Positions 20,299 to 23,871 of a stretch of 23,871 bases of DNA are shown piece by piece. The stretch is taken from positions 1 to 23,871 of IMG/VR virus record IMGVR_UViG_3300014962_000049; one strand, written 5' to 3'. The first letter of the stretch is position 1, and each line of letters starts with the position of its first letter. The translations under genes were made by a program, and so were the position numbers. This stretch comes from a virus. The notes below the pieces were generated by a model, which saw only the letters and a list, made by a program, of their open reading frames with translations, was not told the DNA's origin and searched no databases.

Positions 20299-20552
20299 CA
20301 GTCACCCTCCGGTTCTTCCTTGTCCACGCTAACAACCTCAGGTTTAAACTTGCGGATATGGCCCATGCAGTATTCCGTGCCCTTGGCGCGGATACCCTCA
20401 CAGGTATCCTCGTTTGCGGAACACTTATTGCCGCGCCCCACATAGGGGGCGGAACCAGTAGCGATACGGGAACCGGCTGTAGGCGCAAGCCGTATGCCGG
20501 TTACAGGGGCACCGTGGTATGCGTGGGCGGGGACAGAACCTTTAATACTCAT
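20298..20552 (-). CDS. Small Cys-rich protein with C-C-C-H motif (84 aa)
   Basis: ATG 20552 starts the protein (a TTG one codon upstream is possible), with GGGGT upstream. 'GNKCSANEDTCEGIRAKG' then 'YCMGHIRK' gives a C-x6-C-x10-C-x2-H spacing that could bind zinc. This pattern is familiar from small actinophage structural-arm proteins of unknown role. It ends in an acidic tail and its stop overlaps the adaptor start. It may be a capsid- or connector-associated small protein; function unknown. Confidence 0.55.
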   Translation of the reverse strand: MSIKGSVPAHAYHGAPVTGIRLAPTAGSRIATGSAPYVGRGNKCSANEDTCEGIRAKGTEYCMGHIRKFKPEVVSVDKEEPEGD

Positions 20553-20573
20553 CAATAATACCCCAAATGTTCC

Positions 20574-21974
20574 TTACTTGCCCTTCATTTCTTCATACCC
20601 AGTCTGAACACGCTTAGGCTCAGCACGCTTCATTCGGGTATCAACAGCCTTCTTCTGCATCGGAATCAACACATTCTCTCGCACATTCTTAGCAATCCTG
20701 CGGAGAGCAACCTTTTCTGCCGTGGTTTCCGCACCATCAATCATCGTCTTGAGTTGCTTCTCAATATCTTGGATTGGCTTAAGGGCAACTTTGGCGTTCT
20801 TTTCCATTTTAATCAGACCCCTAATAAGAGAGTCTAGTTCGGAACTGCCACGGGCCAAAGTCTGTTTATCTATTTCCAAAGCCTCAAGCAAAGCATCAGC
20901 CTCGCCAGCAGGTTGCGCTGGCCTCGGCAGCGCGTAGTTATCCGCCCCATACCGTGGCCCACGCTGGGCTGGGTCAACAGAACGGGTTGCGCCGATATCC
21001 TCAAGTGGCGACTCAAAAGGTCTATTAACTTCGCCGGTAGCAGCATTAATAAACCCGCCACGGTTACCCTGAGCGATTTCCTCACCACGAATAGCCATAC
21101 GACGCAGCCGCGCATCGTTAGCCAAATACGGGTTCAACGCCCCCGACTCAAACGCTTCAACCTCAGCAGGCATAATGCCGCGCAACTGCTCCAACGCCTC
21201 AGCCCTCAAACGCTCCTCGGTTCTAGCGGCAAGTTCCTTAGCCTCGCGCTCTGCTTTCTTCTGAGCGGCAACAAGTGCTTTCTGCCGCGCAGCACCAGTC
21301 AACGACTCGTCAATAACAATATCGTCGTAAATCCTAGGTTTATCATTAAAACTTTTAAGAATATTCTCAGGATTAAAAACAACATCCATCATGGTAGCAG
21401 GTACAATATTACCTGCCTCATCCAACTTATATCCGAACTTCGCAGGAGGTTCAGGTTTAATCTTCTTGGCAGCACCCTTTAATGCTACTTCGGCAGCATC
21501 ATCAACAACACCACCTGCAGCAGACTTTAATGCAGCCTTAGCCGCATCGTCAGCCACGCCACGAGCAGCAGACTTCAATGCTACTTTTGCTGCATCATCA
21601 GCCATACCAACGCCGGGGAATAAAGCCATCGCAGCCAATATAGGATTCTCCAACCCACCCTGACCACGGACCATATTCTCAATCTCACGCCCAGCCAAAA
21701 GATTATCCGTCAACCAGTCAGTAGCACGCTGCGGATTTACAAAAGTCTTAGCAACCTCATCGGGGTTTTCCATCGCCCAACGCACGGGGTCATACGTAAG
21801 CCCTTTAACCATATTGCCACCGAAGTCAGCAACCCGACCAAAGTTATCAGCAGCCGTAGAAGCAACACCGCCGATGATGTCCCCGCTAACGTCAACCAAA
21901 GCATCCAGCCACGAACGACCCTTCTTCTTTTCCCCAACCTTATTGCGCTCACTGGGGTTCCGCGACTGTGCCAT
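20574..21974 (-). CDS. Hypothetical virion-arm protein with 16-residue tandem repeats (466 aa)
   Basis: I prefer ATG 21974, six bases downstream of ATG 21980, because AGGGG lies immediately before the first ATG but at good spacing for the second. Residues 124-171 are three 16-residue repeats (GMADDAAKVALKSAARG type: ADDAAKVALKSAA, ADDAAKAALKSAA, VDDAAEVALKGAA). The rest is helical and charged, with a basic C-terminus. It sits between capsid and adaptor genes, separated from the capsid gene by a strong terminator hairpin. It may be a head-completion or packaged protein. No family is recognised. Confidence 0.55.
   Translation of the reverse strand: MAQSRNPSERNKVGEKKKGRSWLDALVDVSGDIIGGVASTAADNFGRVADFGGNMVKGLTYDPVRWAMENPDEVAKTFVNPQRATDWLTDNLLAGREIENMVRGQGGLENPILAAMALFPGVGMADDAAKVALKSAARGVADDAAKAALKSAAGGVVDDAAEVALKGAAKKIKPEPPAKFGYKLDEAGNIVPATMMDVVFNPENILKSFNDKPRIYDDIVIDESLTGAARQKALVAAQKKAEREAKELAARTEERLRAEALEQLRGIMPAEVEAFESGALNPYLANDARLRRMAIRGEEIAQGNRGGFINAATGEVNRPFESPLEDIGATRSVDPAQRGPRYGADNYALPRPAQPAGEADALLEALEIDKQTLARGSSELDSLIRGLIKMEKNAKVALKPIQDIEKQLKTMIDGAETTAEKVALRRIAKNVRENVLIPMQKKAVDTRMKRAEPKRVQTGYEEMKGK
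21462..21605 (-). repeat. 48-bp tandem coding repeat, three copies
   Basis: Encodes the three consecutive 16-residue repeats in the 466-residue protein (residues 124-171). The copies differ at several bases and residues, so it is an old expansion rather than a recent slippage event. Copy-number variation between relatives would be expected if it is a spacer helix. Confidence 0.6.
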
Positions 21975-21995
21975 AAACATCCCCTATAAAACAGA

Positions 21996-22025
21996 AATGG
22001 TGGGGGGCTTACTCCCCCCACCATT
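21996..22025 (-). terminator. Intrinsic terminator after the major capsid gene
   Basis: AATGGTGGGGGG (21996-22007) pairs perfectly with CCCCCCACCATT (22014-22025), 12 bp with a 6-nt loop. On the minus strand it is followed by TCTGTTTTATA, a U-rich tract of the kind used in intrinsic termination. A smaller hairpin (22035-22040 with 22049-22054) lies between it and the capsid stop. It should cut off much of the transcription from capsid into downstream genes, raising capsid and scaffold output relative to tail genes. Confidence 0.8.
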
Positions 22026-22061
22026 ATCCGTCATGTTCCCCGTTCTAAGGGAACGCTGAAA

Positions 22062-23006
22062 CTACGCCGTCTTAGCGGTCAACTTGCCCTGCTTCTTACG
22101 GTTGCGGCAGGTCAGGTTACCGTAGCACATGATGAGCGCGTACTGCGCGTCCATGTTCTCCGGACGGACGAACTCGGTCTGCGAGAACCACTTGCCCGAG
22201 TGACCGACGAGGGTCAGGTACTTGCTATTCAGGAAGAACATCGTACCAGCGGGGCAGTGGACATCGTAGGTCACCGGAGCAGCCTTGAACAGCAGGTTCT
22301 GAAAACCAGCATCTGCAGTCTTGGTGTCGGTGTAACGCAACTGCGGCTGCAGCAGGGCCTCATACTTCTCAAACAGGGTCTGAGTCGTAAGAACCATGTC
22401 GGGGTGGTCGTTGCCGACCGACACCGTGTTGTATGCCGTAGCCATCTGCGCAAGCGTGAGGGCACCAGCGGTGTTTTCCTCATACGAACGCCACCAAGTG
22501 TTGTCGGAATCCGACGAGTCAATGCCACCAACGGTGTTGCCCGACTCAACGAGGTTTCCGAGGCCGTTCCAGTTCTTGCCCGAGTTGCCGGTGCCGTCAC
22601 CGAAGAACATTTGGTTGAAACCTTCACGCATGGACTCCTCAGCCTGCATAATCTTGGCTTCAAGGAGGTTGATGATTTCGGCTTCGCCGTTGTTCTTCGC
22701 TTCCTCAATGCCGGAGATGGCGATGGATGCAGCGTACTGCTTCCAATCGTACTCGGCAGCCGAGATGCCACTCTGAGCAGTCAGCGAGATGGTGTCATAA
22801 CCGGAGTACGAAGCAACCGTGGAGTTCTGACCATAGACCAGCGGCTCCACAATCTTCGTGCCACCGTCCAGCATGCGGATGCGACCCTTATCCATGAGGA
22901 AGTAGGTCAACGGGCGTGCCGTGAACACGTTGTCGGTCAACTGGTCGCGGTAGTTCGCAAGCGTAGTTGAAAGAAGGGTATCAAAGTTAGAGTTTCCAGC
23001 AGCCAT
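22062..23006 (-). CDS. Major capsid protein
   Basis: 314 residues. Sequence features fit a HK97-fold phage capsid protein: an N-terminal arm, the central 'PLVYGQNSTVASYSGYDTIS' strand region, a helix around 'LLEAKIMQAEESMREGFNQM', 'FGDGTGNSGKNWNGLGNLV' in the middle, and a C-terminal 'GTMFFLNSKYLTLVGHSGKWF' then FVRPENMDAQYALI, a pattern common in podovirus capsids. It follows a scaffold gene by 18 nt with AAAGGAG as ribosome binding site and is followed by a strong terminator. Conservation of the family is known to me in general; the exact subfamily is not. Confidence 0.85.
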   Translation of the reverse strand: MAAGNSNFDTLLSTTLANYRDQLTDNVFTARPLTYFLMDKGRIRMLDGGTKIVEPLVYGQNSTVASYSGYDTISLTAQSGISAAEYDWKQYAASIAISGIEEAKNNGEAEIINLLEAKIMQAEESMREGFNQMFFGDGTGNSGKNWNGLGNLVESGNTVGGIDSSDSDNTWWRSYEENTAGALTLAQMATAYNTVSVGNDHPDMVLTTQTLFEKYEALLQPQLRYTDTKTADAGFQNLLFKAAPVTYDVHCPAGTMFFLNSKYLTLVGHSGKWFSQTEFVRPENMDAQYALIMCYGNLTCRNRKKQGKLTAKTA

Positions 23007-23024
23007 TATAGGCTCCTTTCTAGG
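23007..23024 (-). promoter_or_regulatory. Strong ribosome binding site for the capsid gene
   Basis: The 18-nt spacer between scaffold stop and capsid start reads, on the minus strand, AGAAAGGAGCCTATA before ATG. AAAGGAG at good spacing should give high translation, as expected for the most abundant virion protein. Confidence 0.6.
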
Positions 23025-23819
23025 TTAAAAGTTTGCGTTGAGTTGTTCCTTAGCAGCAGCCCAAGCATCACGAATAGACCGGATAGGTTCAGCCTGCTGA
23101 ACAATCCCAGCACCACTAGCACTAGAACCGCCAGCAACAACTGCTGCACCACGCTTAGCATCCACAACCTGCTGCTCTGCAGCAGCCTGTCGTGCCTGTG
23201 CCTGTTGCCTCAGTTCCACTTCACGCATAATCTTGTCAAACGCAATCTGCTTGTAAACCGCTTCAAGGTCGGTGGTGTCCATCCGGAGTGCAGTAGTCAC
23301 CACCTCAGAAGGGTCAAAATCAGGATACTTATCTTGCAAACGAGAAATCTCGCGCTCAACTTGCTGCTGAGCCTGATACTCCTCAAACTGTGCAAGACGC
23401 TGGTCCAAGTTGCGGTACTTAGCCTCAACAGGGTCCAACTCCTCCTGTTCCATCATCATGCCATCCATCATGTCGGAAGCGGCTTGACGGCTAATGCCGT
23501 AATGCCGCGACAACAAGTCAATCGTGGCAGCAGGGTCCCTATCAAGTGCAGTCTGCAAAGCACTAGCGAACTGCATCTGCTCTCGCTGTTGTGCTAGTTC
23601 CTGCGTCTTTCGGGTATAATCTGCTTGACGCTGGTATCCGGAGATAGCCTCAGTCAAAGGAATATACTGTTCCTCGCCGTCAATCTTTACAGGCACCTTG
23701 TATGTGCTGTATTCCTCAACGGGCAAAATAGGTTCAGAACCTTGACCCAATGTGTCGCTTGCTACTTCGGTTGACCCAACGGGTTCCGTATCAACGACGT
23801 TTGCGATGTCCTCGCTCAT
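23025..23819 (-). CDS. Capsid scaffolding protein
   Basis: 264 residues, acidic N-terminus, then 'YKVPVKIDGEEQYIPLTEAISGYQRQADYTRKTQELAQQREQ' (in pieces: GEEQYIPLTEA, GYQRQADYTRKTQ), the pattern typical of phage scaffolding proteins. A long Gln/Glu-rich coiled coil and a Gly/Ser linker to a basic C-terminal helix (IRDAWAAAKEQL) complete the layout: the C-terminal end usually binds the capsid protein. It is immediately upstream of the capsid gene. ATG 23819 has AGGAG at 10 nt. The portal gene is expected to the right of the window. Confidence 0.82.
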   Translation of the reverse strand: MSEDIANVVDTEPVGSTEVASDTLGQGSEPILPVEEYSTYKVPVKIDGEEQYIPLTEAISGYQRQADYTRKTQELAQQREQMQFASALQTALDRDPAATIDLLSRHYGISRQAASDMMDGMMMEQEELDPVEAKYRNLDQRLAQFEEYQAQQQVEREISRLQDKYPDFDPSEVVTTALRMDTTDLEAVYKQIAFDKIMREVELRQQAQARQAAAEQQVVDAKRGAAVVAGGSSASGAGIVQQAEPIRSIRDAWAAAKEQLNANF

Positions 23820-23871
23820 TATGTTTTAACTCCTAGAGTCCTAGAGTGGTTGCTCTACCTATATATAAACC
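23820..23871 (-). promoter_or_regulatory. Leader upstream of the scaffold gene with tandem 8-bp repeat
   Basis: On the minus strand this holds a TATATATAGG stretch and two head-to-tail copies of CTCTAGGA (23831-23838 and 23839-23846), the proximal one including the AGGAG ribosome binding site. The distal copy could pair with the proximal (CTAG with CTAG), placing the site in a small hairpin. TATATAT could be a -10, but the -35 would be off the window or unclear. Confidence 0.3.

Noticed and set aside
21978-21980. ATG 21980 as the start of the 466-residue protein
   Set aside because: The ribosome binding bases abut this ATG directly, whereas ATG 21974 has workable spacing.

Overview
The window is an internal piece of a tailed double-stranded DNA phage with a short, T7-like (podovirus-type) tail, probably uncultured. 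Evidence is a scaffold, major capsid, head-tail adaptor, tail nozzle and collar/tail-fibre gene order, followed by large internal virion-like proteins and an M15 endolysin. All of these are read leftward, opposite a compact block of rightward replication and recombination genes. No integrase, repressor, transposase, CRISPR array, rRNA or canonical tRNA is visible. The phage may be strictly lytic, but only part of the genome is here. Terminase, portal, DNA polymerase and holin are not recognisable and presumably lie outside. The host cannot be fixed. Moderately high GC, frequent GTG starts and strong avoidance of TTA, CTA and TCA codons fit an actinobacterial host, but only weakly.

Layout. Positions 2-8637 carry about 21 rightward genes, most with ATGA, TGATG or longer overlaps, so probably long translationally coupled transcripts. 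Recognisable members are a DUF3846-like protein, a zinc-ribbon miniprotein, a Cas4/RecB-like PD-(D/E)XK nuclease with four cysteines, a DnaB-type helicase, an archaeo-eukaryotic (TOTE-like) primase, a RusA Holliday-junction resolvase, a second EVK-type nuclease-like protein, a sigma region 4-like HTH protein and an NMAD1/DUF1599 nucleotide-modification-associated protein. The only sizeable gap (2653-2870) lies just before the helicase/primase cluster. It holds iteron-like ACTGT repeats, a promoter-like pair and a 75-nt cloverleaf-like fold. It is the best candidate here for a replication origin and/or a structured RNA.

Positions 8629-23819 carry 13 leftward genes. From right to left they are: scaffold, major capsid protein, a hairpin terminator, a repeat-bearing 466-residue protein, a Cys-rich small protein, the adaptor, the nozzle, a tail-collar/HxH fibre, two small proteins, two internal-virion-like proteins, a 1741-residue giant protein and the endolysin. 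The two arms converge with their stop codons overlapping at 8629-8637, next to a strong hairpin.

How the genes fit together: primase plus helicase prime and unwind phage DNA; the nucleases and RusA process or resolve DNA before packaging; NMAD1 suggests nucleotide-pool or base-modification work. The leftward operon builds the capsid, the short tail, the ejected proteins and the lysis enzyme. The main unexplained signal is a set of strong perfect hairpins inside coding sequences, often soon after start codons, and Shine-Dalgarno sequences set in or beside small hairpins upstream of several left-arm genes.
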